Of a stretch of DNA of 64,000 nucleotides, positions 42,138-50,754 are shown one piece after another. Below the pieces are notes generated by a model. It saw only the letters and a list, made by a program, of their open reading frames with translations, did not search any database and was not told where the DNA came from. Position 1 is the first letter of the stretch; each line of letters opens with the position of its first letter. Source of the DNA: Chitinophaga flava (GTDB lineage Bacteria; Bacteroidota; Bacteroidia; Chitinophagales; Chitinophagaceae). Both the position numbers and the translations under genes were made by a program. Location: the NCBI RefSeq assembly GCF_003308995.1, contig NZ_QFFJ01000002.1, forward strand, positions 124,001 through 188,000, read 5' to 3'.

Positions 42138-43556
42138 ATGTCGCAAGATCAGCACTATAGCTTTTTCCAGAGTGTGGAAAGAAGTTTCGACAAAGCCGCT
42201 GTATTCACCAGATGGGACAAGGGTATCCTGGAGCAGATCAAAGCCTGCAATGCCGTTTACCAGATCAAGTTCCCGGTAAGGATCGGCGATACCGTTCAGG
42301 TAATTGAAGCCTATCGTGTACAGCACTCTCACCACAAACTGCCTTGTAAAGGTGGTATCCGCTTCAGCGATGAAGTAAACCAGGATGAGGTAATGGCACT
42401 GGCTTCCCTGATGACCTACAAATGCGCGATCGTAAACGTGCCTTTCGGTGGTGCTAAAGGTGGTCTTAAAATCAATCCCCGCAACTATACTCCCTTCCAG
42501 CTGGAGGCTATCACCCGTCGTTATACCGCTGAACTGGTAAAGAAAAACTTTATCGGCCCCGGCACCGACGTTCCTGCTCCAGACTATGGCACCGGCGAAA
42601 GAGAAATGAGCTGGATCCTGGATACCTACATGAGCCTCCGTCCGGGTGAAATCGACGGCTACGGCTGCGTTACCGGTAAACCAGTATCTCAGGGCGGTGT
42701 ACGCGGACGTACAGAAGCTACCGGCCTCGGTGTATTCTATGGTCTGCGCGAACTGTGCAACATTAAGGAAGATATGGACCGCCTGGGCCTGACCACCGGT
42801 CTCGAAGGCAAAAGAGTAGTAGTACAGGGTATGGGTAACGTAGGATTTCACGCTGCCAAATACTTCAACGAAGCAGGTGCCAAAGTAATCTGCCTCATCG
42901 AATGGGACGGCGCCATCTTCAACGAAAACGGCCTGGATCCTGAAGCTGTACTGAAACACAAAAAAGAAACCGGCTCCATCATCAACTTCCCCGGTTCTAC
43001 CAATCTGAATAAAAATACCGACGGTCTGGAACTGGAATGCGAAATCCTGATCCCTGCCGCCCTGGAGAATGTGATCGATAAACACAATGCTCCCAATGTT
43101 AAGGCAAAAATCATCGGTGAAGCCGCCAACGGCCCACTGACACCGGAAGCAGACGAAATCCTGAACAAAAAAGGCGTGATCGTAGTACCCGACATGTTCC
43201 TCAACGCAGGTGGTGTAACCGTTTCCTACTTCGAATGGCTGAAAAACCTGAGCCATGTACGTTACGGCCGTCTGGGCAAACGCTTCGATGAAAACATGAA
43301 TATCCACATTCTGCAGACCATCGAAGAACTGACCGGTAAAAAAGTGTCTGAAAAAGAAAGAAAATTCATCGCACACGGTGCTGATGAAGTAGATCTGGTT
43401 TACTCCGGCCTGGAAGAAACCATGCACGCCGCTCTCCACGAAGTACGCGACGTAATGATGGCTAACCCGCAGATCCACGATATGCGTACCGCCGCTTACG
43501 TAGTAGCTATCAACAAAGTAGGTGCTGCTTACGAGCAACTGGGTATCTTCCCTTGA
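42138..43556 (+). CDS. gdhA: Glu/Leu/Phe/Val dehydrogenase (glutamate dehydrogenase)
   Basis: A 472-residue enzyme interconverting glutamate and 2-oxoglutarate plus ammonia. It has 'HHKLPCKGGIRFSDEV' (substrate lysine), 'VNVPFGGAKGGLKI' (catalytic lysine), 'GPGTDVPAPDYGT', the NAD(P) site 'VVVQGMGNVGFHAAKYF' and 'IIGEAANGPLTPEAD'. Length is slightly above the 410-450 of the common form. It follows the ccmD-like gene after 33 bp without a visible promoter, so it may be in the ccm operon. A hairpin terminator follows. Confidence 0.95.
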   Translation: MSQDQHYSFFQSVERSFDKAAVFTRWDKGILEQIKACNAVYQIKFPVRIGDTVQVIEAYRVQHSHHKLPCKGGIRFSDEVNQDEVMALASLMTYKCAIVNVPFGGAKGGLKINPRNYTPFQLEAITRRYTAELVKKNFIGPGTDVPAPDYGTGEREMSWILDTYMSLRPGEIDGYGCVTGKPVSQGGVRGRTEATGLGVFYGLRELCNIKEDMDRLGLTTGLEGKRVVVQGMGNVGFHAAKYFNEAGAKVICLIEWDGAIFNENGLDPEAVLKHKKETGSIINFPGSTNLNKNTDGLELECEILIPAALENVIDKHNAPNVKAKIIGEAANGPLTPEADEILNKKGVIVVPDMFLNAGGVTVSYFEWLKNLSHVRYGRLGKRFDENMNIHILQTIEELTGKKVSEKERKFIAHGADEVDLVYSGLEETMHAALHEVRDVMMANPQIHDMRTAAYVVAINKVGAAYEQLGIFP

Positions 43557-43590
43557 TAATTCTCTTCAGTTATTTATTAGCTATTTATAC

Positions 43591-43629
43591 ATGCAGCGAA
43601 GGTCTTCACGGATTTTCGCTGCATTTTTA
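43591..43629 (+). terminator. Terminator after gdhA
   Basis: Arms 43591-43600 and 43615-43624 pair perfectly over 10 bp, with a 14-base loop and a T tract after. Confidence 0.85.
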
Positions 43630-43640
43630 TTTCAGCCCCG

Positions 43641-44081
43641 TCAGAAGGAAGGAATCTCTTCCAGGAACACCCACCTTTGTTCGGCAGGCCGGTAAGTACA
43701 GCAAAAGGTATGAAGACCGTTGGTCATCACCAGATAAGTGGCAGGAATCACCATATTATAACGGACAATCTGCTCCAGCGTTTGCTGGGTAATAGGTACA
43801 TTCATCTCCTTACATTCCACCAGCATCCAGGGTTCCATCCGGCGGTTGTAGATAACGATGTCGAACCGTTTTTTTAGTTCCCCCAGCATGATCTCTTTTT
43901 CTATGCCTATCAGAGAAGATGGATAGGACAGGGTTTTGACGAGATAATTGAGAAAATTCTGTCTTACCCACTCTTCCGGTGTCAGTCGGACATACTTCTT
44001 CCGGTAGCGGTCAAAGATCAGCTCTTTGTCCTGCTCCCGGCTGATCCTGAAATCCGGTGGCGGAAAGTTAATGGTAATCAA
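43641..44081 (-). CDS. HsdR N-terminal-type nuclease domain protein, stand-alone
   Basis: A 146-residue protein. The frame stays open upstream but is antisense to the next gene there; a TTG at 44081 gives a start (ITINFPPPDF) that fits the family. The domain has 'RRFD'-type residues in 'LKKRFDIVIYNRRMEPWMLVECKEMNVPI', i.e. the Asp...Glu-x-Lys (here ECK) nuclease triad of the HSDR_N_2 family. No hsdM, hsdS or helicase part is near. Such short stand-alone proteins are common in Bacteroidota and probably not restriction enzymes; the role is unknown. Confidence 0.8.
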   Translation of the reverse strand: MITINFPPPDFRISREQDKELIFDRYRKKYVRLTPEEWVRQNFLNYLVKTLSYPSSLIGIEKEIMLGELKKRFDIVIYNRRMEPWMLVECKEMNVPITQQTLEQIVRYNMVIPATYLVMTNGLHTFCCTYRPAEQRWVFLEEIPSF

Positions 44082-44143
44082 TACTAGAATATTTGATGAG
44101 TGCGAAGATAGGGGGATAATATGGAGAATAGCGAATAAAACCC

Positions 44144-44151
44144 TATATTTG
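44144..44151 (+). promoter_or_regulatory. Promoter -7 box of the AMP nucleosidase gene
   Basis: TATATTTG matches TAnnTTTG, 14 bp before the start codon. Confidence 0.6.
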
Positions 44152-44165
44152 CGTGTCAAAAGGCT

Positions 44166-44936
44166 ATGAAGACAAAAGAAGAAATTGTAGCTAATTGGCT
44201 TCCCCGCTACACAGGAGAAAAACTCGAACACTTCGGGTCTCACATCCTCCTTACCAACTTCAGTAATTATCTCACCATGTTTGCCGAATGGAACAACGTA
44301 GAAATCGTTGGGGTGGGAAAACCTATGCAATGCGCCACTGCCGGCGATATTACCATTATTAACTTTGGTATGGGTAGCCCTGGTGCTGCAACTGTCATGG
44401 ACCTGCTGAGCGCCATTTCCCCCAAAGCAGTATTGTTTCTGGGTAAATGCGGCGGACTGAAAAAGAAAAACGCCATCGGTGATCTGATCCTGCCTATCGC
44501 GGCTATCCGCGGTGAGGGTACCTCCAACGACTATTTCCCTCCCGAAGTACCGGCACTGCCTGCATTTGCGCTGCAAAAAGCGATCTCTACCACCATCCGC
44601 GATCAGGGTTTCGACTACTGGACTGGTACCTGCTATACTACCAACCGTCGGGTATGGGAGCATGATGCAGAATTCAAACAATACCTGGAACGTATAAGGG
44701 CCATGGCGGTAGATATGGAAACAGCCACTATCTTCTCCGTTGGATTTTATAACAAAATCCCTACCGGCGCCCTGTTACTGGTTTCTGACCAGCCAATGAT
44801 TCCGGAAGGTGTTAAAACAGAAGAAAGCGATAAAAAAGTGACCACCCGGTTTGTGGAACGTCACCTGAAAATCGGTATTGAATCGTTGCAGAAACTGATT
44901 GAGAGTCACCAAACTGTTAAGCACCTGCGTTTTTAG
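44166..44936 (+). CDS. amn: AMP nucleosidase, short Bacteroidota form
   Basis: A 256-residue nucleoside-phosphorylase-fold enzyme that splits AMP into adenine and ribose 5-phosphate. It has 'ITIINFGMGSPGAATVMDLL', 'VLFLGKCGGLKKKNAIGD' and 'RAMAVDMETATIFSVGF' (the family Met-Glu pair). It lacks the extra N-terminal domain of E. coli Amn. A related purine or uridine phosphorylase is the alternative. The ABC ATPase gene follows after 20 bp. Confidence 0.9.
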   Translation: MKTKEEIVANWLPRYTGEKLEHFGSHILLTNFSNYLTMFAEWNNVEIVGVGKPMQCATAGDITIINFGMGSPGAATVMDLLSAISPKAVLFLGKCGGLKKKNAIGDLILPIAAIRGEGTSNDYFPPEVPALPAFALQKAISTTIRDQGFDYWTGTCYTTNRRVWEHDAEFKQYLERIRAMAVDMETATIFSVGFYNKIPTGALLLVSDQPMIPEGVKTEESDKKVTTRFVERHLKIGIESLQKLIESHQTVKHLRF

Positions 44937-44956
44937 AATTGTTGTATCTTCCAGCC

Positions 44957-46705
44957 ATGCATTCAACCCGGCTAGAGATACAAGACATGGAAGTTACCTT
45001 CCAGGCACATGATAAAACTGTTAAGGCTGTAAACCAACTGAACCTGTCTGTAGGCAGGGGCGAGATCATAGGGGTAGTGGGAGAATCCGGTTCTGGTAAA
45101 TCGGTGACCTCCCTCTCCGTGATGCGTCTGATACAGGCGCCGGGAAAGATATCGCACGGGAAAATCATCTATCATCATGCAGATGGCAGGGCTACAGACC
45201 TGGTAACACTGTCTGATACTGCTATGCGGGCTTATCGTGGCAATGAGATTGCCATGATTTTCCAGGAGCCCATGACCTCCCTCAATCCGTTACATACCTG
45301 TGGCGCACAGGTCACAGAAGCCATCCGGCTGCACAAGGGTATTTCGTTGAAAGAAGCCCGTGAGCAGGCGGTGGCGCTATTTGCCCGGGTAAAGCTCCCC
45401 AACCCGGCCGTTATTATGGATCGTTATCCGCATGAACTGTCCGGCGGACAAAAACAGCGGGTGATGATCGCCATGGCCATTTCCTGTGAACCCCGCCTGT
45501 TGATTGCTGATGAGCCCACTACCGCATTGGACGTAACAGTACAAAAGGCCATCCTGTTGCTGCTTAAAGAGCTGCAACAGCAGATGGACATGAGCGTATT
45601 GTTTATTACACACGATCTGGGCGTGGTAGCCGAACTGGCAGAACGGGTGGTGGTAATGTATAAAGGGAATATCGTGGAAGAAGGTCCGGTTCAACAGGTA
45701 TTCCTTCATCCGCAGCATCCTTATACCAAAGGGCTGCTGGCCTGCCGGCCTCCGCTGGACAAGCGGTTGTCGCGTCTGCCGGTGACCCGTGATTTTATGG
45801 AAACAGATGCTGAAGGCCATATACAGGAGAAAGCCGGGGCTGTAGCTGAAGTAGTGAATACCCTGGTAGTGAGCGAAGCAGCTCTGCAGGCGCGGCGTGC
45901 ACAACTGGCCGCCGCCAGTCCTCTGTTGGAAGTACATGGTCTGCAAACCTGGTTTCCGGTGAAAAAAAGTATTACCGGTAAAGTACTGGAATGGTACAAG
46001 GCGGTAGATGATATCAGCTTTTCTGTTGTTAGCGGGGAGACGCTGGGACTGGTGGGAGAGTCGGGATGTGGCAAAACCACACTGGGCAGATCTCTTTTAC
46101 GGTTGATAGAACCAACCGGCGGAAGTATTGTTTATAAAGGGCAGGACTTACGGAGTTTGTCGTCTGCAGGGATGCGGGCGCTGCGTAAGGATATGCAGCT
46201 CATTTTTCAGGACCCTTATGCTTCCCTGAATCCGCGGAAGTCGGTAGGGGCGGCAATTCTGGAGCCGATGCAGGTACATGGGCTTTATGGAGATGAGCGG
46301 CTGCAGCGGGAAAAGGTGATGGAGCTGCTGGAAAAGGTGAACCTGCTGCCGGAACATTTTAACCGCTATCCGCATGAGTTTTCCGGCGGACAACGTCAGC
46401 GGGTGGTAATAGCGAGGGCGCTGGCGGTTGATCCATCGTTTATTATCTGTGATGAATCGGTGGCGGCGCTGGATGTGAGTGTACAGGCGCAGGTGCTGAA
46501 CCTGCTGATCCGGTTGCGGGAAGAGTTTGGCTTCAGCTGTATTTTTATTTCGCATGATCTGTCGGTGGTGCGTTTTATCAGCGACCGGATGATGGTGATG
46601 CAGAAGGGAAAGATAGTAGAGATGGGACCGGCAGACGAGGTGTACAATCATCCGCAGCATCCTTACACGCAACAGCTCATTTCGGCCATACCTAAAGGAA
46701 TTTAA
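44957..46705 (+). CDS. Double ABC ATPase of the dipeptide/oligopeptide type (DppD-DppF fusion)
   Basis: A 582-residue protein holding two complete ATPase domains. The ATG at 44957 is chosen over a TTG at 44939. Domain 1 (about 5-270): Walker A 'GESGSGKS', signature 'LSGGQKQR', Walker B 'LLIADEPT'. Domain 2 (about 325-580): Walker A 'GESGCGKT', signature 'FSGGQRQR', Walker B 'FIICDES' (a Ser where Pro is usual). Each ends with the oligopeptide-type 'HPQHPYT' motif. No permease or binding-protein genes are adjacent, so the membrane partners are elsewhere. Substrate is unknown; peptides or nickel are possible. Confidence 0.93.
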   Translation: MHSTRLEIQDMEVTFQAHDKTVKAVNQLNLSVGRGEIIGVVGESGSGKSVTSLSVMRLIQAPGKISHGKIIYHHADGRATDLVTLSDTAMRAYRGNEIAMIFQEPMTSLNPLHTCGAQVTEAIRLHKGISLKEAREQAVALFARVKLPNPAVIMDRYPHELSGGQKQRVMIAMAISCEPRLLIADEPTTALDVTVQKAILLLLKELQQQMDMSVLFITHDLGVVAELAERVVVMYKGNIVEEGPVQQVFLHPQHPYTKGLLACRPPLDKRLSRLPVTRDFMETDAEGHIQEKAGAVAEVVNTLVVSEAALQARRAQLAAASPLLEVHGLQTWFPVKKSITGKVLEWYKAVDDISFSVVSGETLGLVGESGCGKTTLGRSLLRLIEPTGGSIVYKGQDLRSLSSAGMRALRKDMQLIFQDPYASLNPRKSVGAAILEPMQVHGLYGDERLQREKVMELLEKVNLLPEHFNRYPHEFSGGQRQRVVIARALAVDPSFIICDESVAALDVSVQAQVLNLLIRLREEFGFSCIFISHDLSVVRFISDRMMVMQKGKIVEMGPADEVYNHPQHPYTQQLISAIPKGI

Positions 46706-46743
46706 TATATAGATTGCTGATTATAATGCTTATGAGTCATTTT

Positions 46744-46775
46744 TTTGATGGAATAAGGAATAATCAGTACCTTTG
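46744..46775 (+). promoter_or_regulatory. Promoter of queA
   Basis: TTTG at 46744-46747, a 20-bp spacer, and TACCTTTG at 46768-46775: a full consensus match, 34 bp before the queA start. Confidence 0.75.
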
Positions 46776-46809
46776 CAGACTCTAAAAAAATTTTTATTCA
46801 TACCGTAAT

Positions 46810-47859
46810 ATGAAACTATCACAGTTCAAATTCGATCTCCCTTTAAACCTGATCGCACAGCACCCTTCCAAGACAAGAGATGAATCACGCTTAATGGTGG
46901 TAAATCGCGTTACCGGAAAAATTGAACACAAAGTATTTAAAGACATTCTGGGTTATTTTAACGATAAGGATGTGATGATTGTGAACAATACCAAGGTATT
47001 TCCTGCAAGGTTATATGGTCGTAAGGAAAAGACGGGAGCCAAAATTGAGGTTTTCCTGCTGCGTGAGCTGAACAAGCAAAATCGCCTGTGGGACGTAATT
47101 GTAGACCCGGCACGTAAGATCCGCGTAGGCAACAAATTGTATTTTGGTGACGACGAGTCACTGGTAGCGGAAGTAATTGACAACACTACTTCAAGAGGCC
47201 GTACCATCCGTTTCTTATTCGAAGGCAATGATGATGAGTTCAAACAGGTGCTGGACACCTTGGGTGAAACACCACTGCCTAAGTATATCAAACGTAAACC
47301 GGAAGAAGAAGACAAAGAGCGTTATCAGACCGTTTACGCCAAATACGAAGGCGCTGTGGCAGCACCTACTGCTGGTTTGCACTTCAGCCGTGAGTTGATC
47401 AAACGTCTGGAAATCAAAGGAGTGAAATTTGCAGAAGTAACGCTGCACACTGGTTTGGGCACTTTCCGTCCGATCGAAGTGGAAGACCTGAGCAAACACA
47501 AAATGGATGCTGAGTATTTCCTCATCGACGAACATGCCGTGAAAGTGGTGAACAAAGCCAAGGAAGAAAACCGCAGAATCTGCGCGATCGGTACTACCTC
47601 CGTACGTGCCGTAGAATCTTCCGTAACGGCGCAGAACCTCCTGAAAGCGGCAGAAGGCTGGACCAATACCTTTATCCATCCTCCTTACGATTTCGCGATT
47701 CCAAATGCGCTGGTGACCAACTTCCACCTGCCTAAAACAAGTCTGCTGATCATGACCTGCGCCTTTGCAGGGTACGACCTGATCATGGAAGCTTATCAGC
47801 AGGCCATCAAAGAAAAATACCGTTTCTTCAGCTATGGCGACGCCATGCTGATTATCTGA
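46810..47859 (+). CDS. queA: S-adenosylmethionine:tRNA ribosyltransferase-isomerase
   Basis: A 349-residue enzyme of queuosine synthesis that transfers the ribosyl part of SAM to preQ1 in tRNA. It shows 'MKLSQFKFDLPLNLIAQHPSKTRD', 'DVMIVNNTKVFPARLYGRK', 'APTAGLHFSRELI', 'VTLHTGLGTFRPIEVEDL' and 'GTTSVRAVESS', all standard. Length is typical. Confidence 0.97.
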   Translation: MKLSQFKFDLPLNLIAQHPSKTRDESRLMVVNRVTGKIEHKVFKDILGYFNDKDVMIVNNTKVFPARLYGRKEKTGAKIEVFLLRELNKQNRLWDVIVDPARKIRVGNKLYFGDDESLVAEVIDNTTSRGRTIRFLFEGNDDEFKQVLDTLGETPLPKYIKRKPEEEDKERYQTVYAKYEGAVAAPTAGLHFSRELIKRLEIKGVKFAEVTLHTGLGTFRPIEVEDLSKHKMDAEYFLIDEHAVKVVNKAKEENRRICAIGTTSVRAVESSVTAQNLLKAAEGWTNTFIHPPYDFAIPNALVTNFHLPKTSLLIMTCAFAGYDLIMEAYQQAIKEKYRFFSYGDAMLII

Positions 47860-47887
47860 TAACGACGGATTACAGTTATTGACCTGG

Positions 47888-47944
47888 ATGCCTGAGAGAA
47901 GAGTGACTGAAATAATTATTTCGCACTGGTCTTCACTCAGGCAT
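47888..47944 (+). terminator. Long hairpin after queA
   Basis: The outer stem (ATGCCTGAG at 47888-47896 with CTCAGGCAT at 47936-47944) encloses further pairing and the palindrome GAAATAATTATTTC. It is followed by TCTTGATTT, so it may end queA transcription; an RNA structure ahead of ispD is the alternative. Confidence 0.55.
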
Positions 47945-47979
47945 TCTTGATTTAAATACAGTAGTACGTATTCCTTTTT

Positions 47980-48660
47980 ATGGAGAGAAAAAAGATAGCT
48001 ATCATTGTTGCCGGCGGCTCCGGAACCCGGATGCAGAGCGCCGTTCCCAAACAGTTTCTCGACCTGGCCGGCCGGCCGGTATTGTACTATACCATTACTG
48101 CTTTTGCCCAGGCCTACCCCGATATGGAAATTGTGCTGGTATTACCGGAAAACCATATCAGCCAGGCCAATCATCTATTACAGTCATTGGAGAATTTGCC
48201 CGCCATAACGATCGTGAAAGGAGGGGAAACCCGCTTTCATTCGGTTAAGAACGGGCTGCAGCAGGTGAAGGACAATGCTGTGGTATTTGTACATGATGGC
48301 GTAAGGCCGCTGGTATCCCCTGCGTTGATACGTTCCTGTTATGAAGCTGCATTAAGCCATGGTAGCGCTATTCCGGCAATTGATATGAAAGACAGTATCC
48401 GGGAAGTGTCGGGGGATAAAAATATGGCGGTCAACAGAGACCGTTTCCGGATTATTCAGACACCGCAGACTTTTCTGTCGGAGCTGATATTACCGGCTTT
48501 TGAACTGCCTTATGATCCTTTGTTTACCGATGAAGCCACCGTGGTGGAACGTTTGGGGAAGCAGATATATCTGGTGGAAGGGGAGGAGTCAAATCTGAAG
48601 ATTACCAAGCCACTGGATCTGGTGCTGGCGAAAGCCTTCCTGAACTGTGATGGATTATGA
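47980..48660 (+). CDS. ispD: 2-C-methyl-D-erythritol 4-phosphate cytidylyltransferase
   Basis: A 226-residue enzyme of the MEP isoprenoid pathway. It has 'AIIVAGGSGTRMQSAVPKQFL' (CTP site with the conserved Arg and Lys), 'VFVHDGVRPLVSP', 'DSIREVSGD', 'RIIQTPQTF' and 'FTDEATVVERLG'. Length is normal. The stop codon lies inside the left arm of a long hairpin. Confidence 0.96.
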   Translation: MERKKIAIIVAGGSGTRMQSAVPKQFLDLAGRPVLYYTITAFAQAYPDMEIVLVLPENHISQANHLLQSLENLPAITIVKGGETRFHSVKNGLQQVKDNAVVFVHDGVRPLVSPALIRSCYEAALSHGSAIPAIDMKDSIREVSGDKNMAVNRDRFRIIQTPQTFLSELILPAFELPYDPLFTDEATVVERLGKQIYLVEGEESNLKITKPLDLVLAKAFLNCDGL

Positions 48661-48734
48661 TTTAAACTGATGCTCTTGATGCCTTTTATTGAGTGCTCAA
48701 AAAACACATCAGGAGCATCAGTTTAAATCATAAT
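48654..48734. terminator. 28-bp hairpin between ispD and the convergent oxidoreductase
   Basis: Arms 48654-48681 and 48707-48734 pair over 28 bp with one mismatch, with a 25-base loop. The ispD stop codon (48658-48660) is in the left arm. It lies 8 bp from the end of the convergent gene, so it probably ends transcription from both sides. Confidence 0.8.
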
Positions 48735-48742
48735 AATCACAG

Positions 48743-49708
48743 TTACCGTTCGGAGTTTATTTTCTGGAGGATCTGGTGGGCCACATCGAGCGCCTGCAGT
48801 CCATCGATAGCGTTTACAGCTACGGGTTTGTTTTGCAGGATGGCGTCGCGGAACAGTTCCAGTTCCATACGGATGGCGTTGGATTGTTTTACCTCCGGAT
48901 TATCGATGGCAATGGTTTTTTTGCCGCTATTGGTTTCGATATCGAGGGTAAAGAGGCCTTCGTCTTCCGGTGTTTTTAATTTGATGATCTCTGATTTTTT
49001 ATCCAGGAAATCGATGCCGATGTAGGCGTCTTTCTGGAACAGGCGCATTTTGCGCATTTTTTTCAGAGAGATACGGCTGGAGGTGAGATTGGCTACGCAG
49101 CCATTATGGAATTCGATGCGTACGTTGGCGATATCGGGAGTATCACTCATAACGGCCACGCCGCTGGCGGAGATACGGCTGACAGTAGATTTTACGATAC
49201 TGAGTACGATATCGATGTCATGGATCATGAGGTCGAGTATCACGCTTACATCGGTGCCGCGCGGGTTGAATTCTGCGAGGCGGTGTACTTCGATGAACAT
49301 GGGTTTCAGATCATAGCCTTTCAGGGCGAGGAAGGCAGGGTTGAAGCGTTCCACGTGTCCTACCTGGAATTTGATATTGGCTTCATCTACCAGCTTTACC
49401 AGTGTTTTGGCTTCCTCCATGGTGTTGGTCATGGGTTTCTCCACGAAGATGTGTTTACCATTGCGGATGGCCAGTTCACATAACTTGAAGTGCAGGGTGG
49501 TAGGGGCTACGATATCGATAGCGTCTACTGCCATGATCAGTTCTTCCGGTGTCTCAAACCGGGGAATATTGTATTGCTCTGCTACGCTGGCGGCGTTGGC
49601 ATTGCTGGGATCGTAGAAGCCTACTACCTCTACATCTTTCATGGTGGAAAGTTGAGAGAGGTGTATTTTGCCGAGATGTCCTACCCCGAAGAGTCCTATT
49701 TTGAGCAT
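48743..49708 (-). CDS. Gfo/Idh/MocA-family NAD(P)-dependent oxidoreductase
   Basis: A 321-residue protein. The Rossmann start is 'LKIGLFGVGHLGKIHLSQL'; 'HIFVEKPMTNTMEEAKTLV' is the family EKP motif with catalytic lysine, and 'VILDLMIHDIDIVLSIV' carries the active-site aspartate/histidine. Members act on sugars, inositols or sugar nucleotides; the substrate here cannot be read from sequence. It follows radC on the same strand after a 55-bp gap. Confidence 0.92.
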   Translation of the reverse strand: MLKIGLFGVGHLGKIHLSQLSTMKDVEVVGFYDPSNANAASVAEQYNIPRFETPEELIMAVDAIDIVAPTTLHFKLCELAIRNGKHIFVEKPMTNTMEEAKTLVKLVDEANIKFQVGHVERFNPAFLALKGYDLKPMFIEVHRLAEFNPRGTDVSVILDLMIHDIDIVLSIVKSTVSRISASGVAVMSDTPDIANVRIEFHNGCVANLTSSRISLKKMRKMRLFQKDAYIGIDFLDKKSEIIKLKTPEDEGLFTLDIETNSGKKTIAIDNPEVKQSNAIRMELELFRDAILQNKPVAVNAIDGLQALDVAHQILQKINSER

Positions 49709-49763
49709 ATTGGATCTTAATAAATAAATGCGAAAGTAAAGACATTTGGTTATTTTTTGACTT

Positions 49764-50471
49764 TTATATCACACCTTCTTCCACGAGGCTGCAGTAGCCT
49801 GTTTCAGAAACAATAATATGATCCAGGACGTCGATGTCGAAGAGCTGACCGAGTTCTTTTATTTTGAGGGTGATCCGTATATCTGCCTGGCTGGGGCGGA
49901 GGCTGCCGGAGGGGTGATTATGGCAGAGGAGGAGCTTACAGGCCTGTGCTTCCAGGGCTTCCCGGAATATGATGCGGGTGTCTACCACGGTGCTGGTCAT
50001 ACCGCCGGTGCTGATACAGCGATAATGCAGTACTTTGTTGGCCTGATTGAGGAACATCACATAAAAGGCTTCGAAGTACTGGTCTGCCAGGAGGGGCTTA
50101 AAAAAGAGGGCTGCATCGGAACCGGCACGGATGACGGTTTTTTTGTGGATGAAGCCTGCCTGCCGGCGCCGGGCCAGTTCCATGGCGGCCAGGATGGTAA
50201 CAGCTTTGGCGCTGCCCATGCCTCTGAGTTTTTGCAGCTTCCGGGCATTGATCCTTCCCAGTTCGGAGAGGTTGTTGTGTGCCAGCTGCAATACTTCCCG
50301 GGCCAGGTCGAGTGCTGACTTGCTTTTATGGCCGGTATGAAGGAGGATGGCGAGGAGCTCTGTGTCGGTGAGGGCGGAAGGGCCGCTGTTGAGCAGTTTC
50401 TCCCGTGGTTTTTCAGTATCTGCCCAATGGCGTATGGCCACATGGGACTGTGTTTTCGGGCTAACAAACAT
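49764..50471 (-). CDS. radC: RadC-family JAB-domain protein
   Basis: A 235-residue protein from ATG 50471; starts at 50522 and 50549 in the same frame are possible, but would make it longer than the usual 220-235. It has the UPF0758 N-terminal part ('KPREKLLNSGPSALTDTELLAILL'), a helix-hairpin-helix ('RINARKLQKLRGMGSAKAVTILAAMEL') and the JAB metal motif 'LLLCHNHPSGSLRPSQAD'. The family is named for DNA repair but the real function is unsettled. It is upstream of the oxidoreductase gene. Confidence 0.93.
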   Translation of the reverse strand: MFVSPKTQSHVAIRHWADTEKPREKLLNSGPSALTDTELLAILLHTGHKSKSALDLAREVLQLAHNNLSELGRINARKLQKLRGMGSAKAVTILAAMELARRRQAGFIHKKTVIRAGSDAALFFKPLLADQYFEAFYVMFLNQANKVLHYRCISTGGMTSTVVDTRIIFREALEAQACKLLLCHNHPSGSLRPSQADIRITLKIKELGQLFDIDVLDHIIVSETGYCSLVEEGVI

Positions 50472-50673
50472 ACTTCGGGGTATTTCTCCAAATATAAACC
50501 ACCCTTTCGAATCTTTTTTCATTTCTCCCCACATTTTTTCCATTCCCACGGATTACTTCCTTTATGAAGAAAGTGTTATTTCCTGCCGGAAAAAGTTTTA
50601 AATAAAAAATGGAAATTATTCCTTCTTACATATTTAATATGTTGTTATTATAGATATTGTTTTTTGTGTATAA

Positions 50674-50681
50674 TATATTTG
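50674..50681 (+). promoter_or_regulatory. prs promoter -7 box
   Basis: TATATTTG matches TAnnTTTG in a very AT-rich stretch, 73 bp before the prs start. Confidence 0.45.
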
Positions 50682-50754
50682 AATGAAAAAATTTTCGTGC
50701 TGGTAGCCCCAAAAATCATAGTTTTGCCACCTCTTTTCTACTAGTATCAGCAGT

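Noticed and set aside
42039..43538. A 499-codon open frame antisense to gdhA
   Set aside because: It mirrors the strongly biased codons of gdhA; the translation is rich in Phe, Val, His and Tyr with no domain, and gdhA itself is certain.
44082..44681. Upstream extension of the HsdR_N frame to a 346-residue protein
   Set aside because: The extra 200 residues are antisense to the AMP nucleosidase gene and show no family features; family homology begins at the TTG at 44081.
49764..50471. radC as a sign of a mobile element or prophage
   Set aside because: Neighbours are housekeeping genes and no integrase, transposase or attachment repeat is seen.
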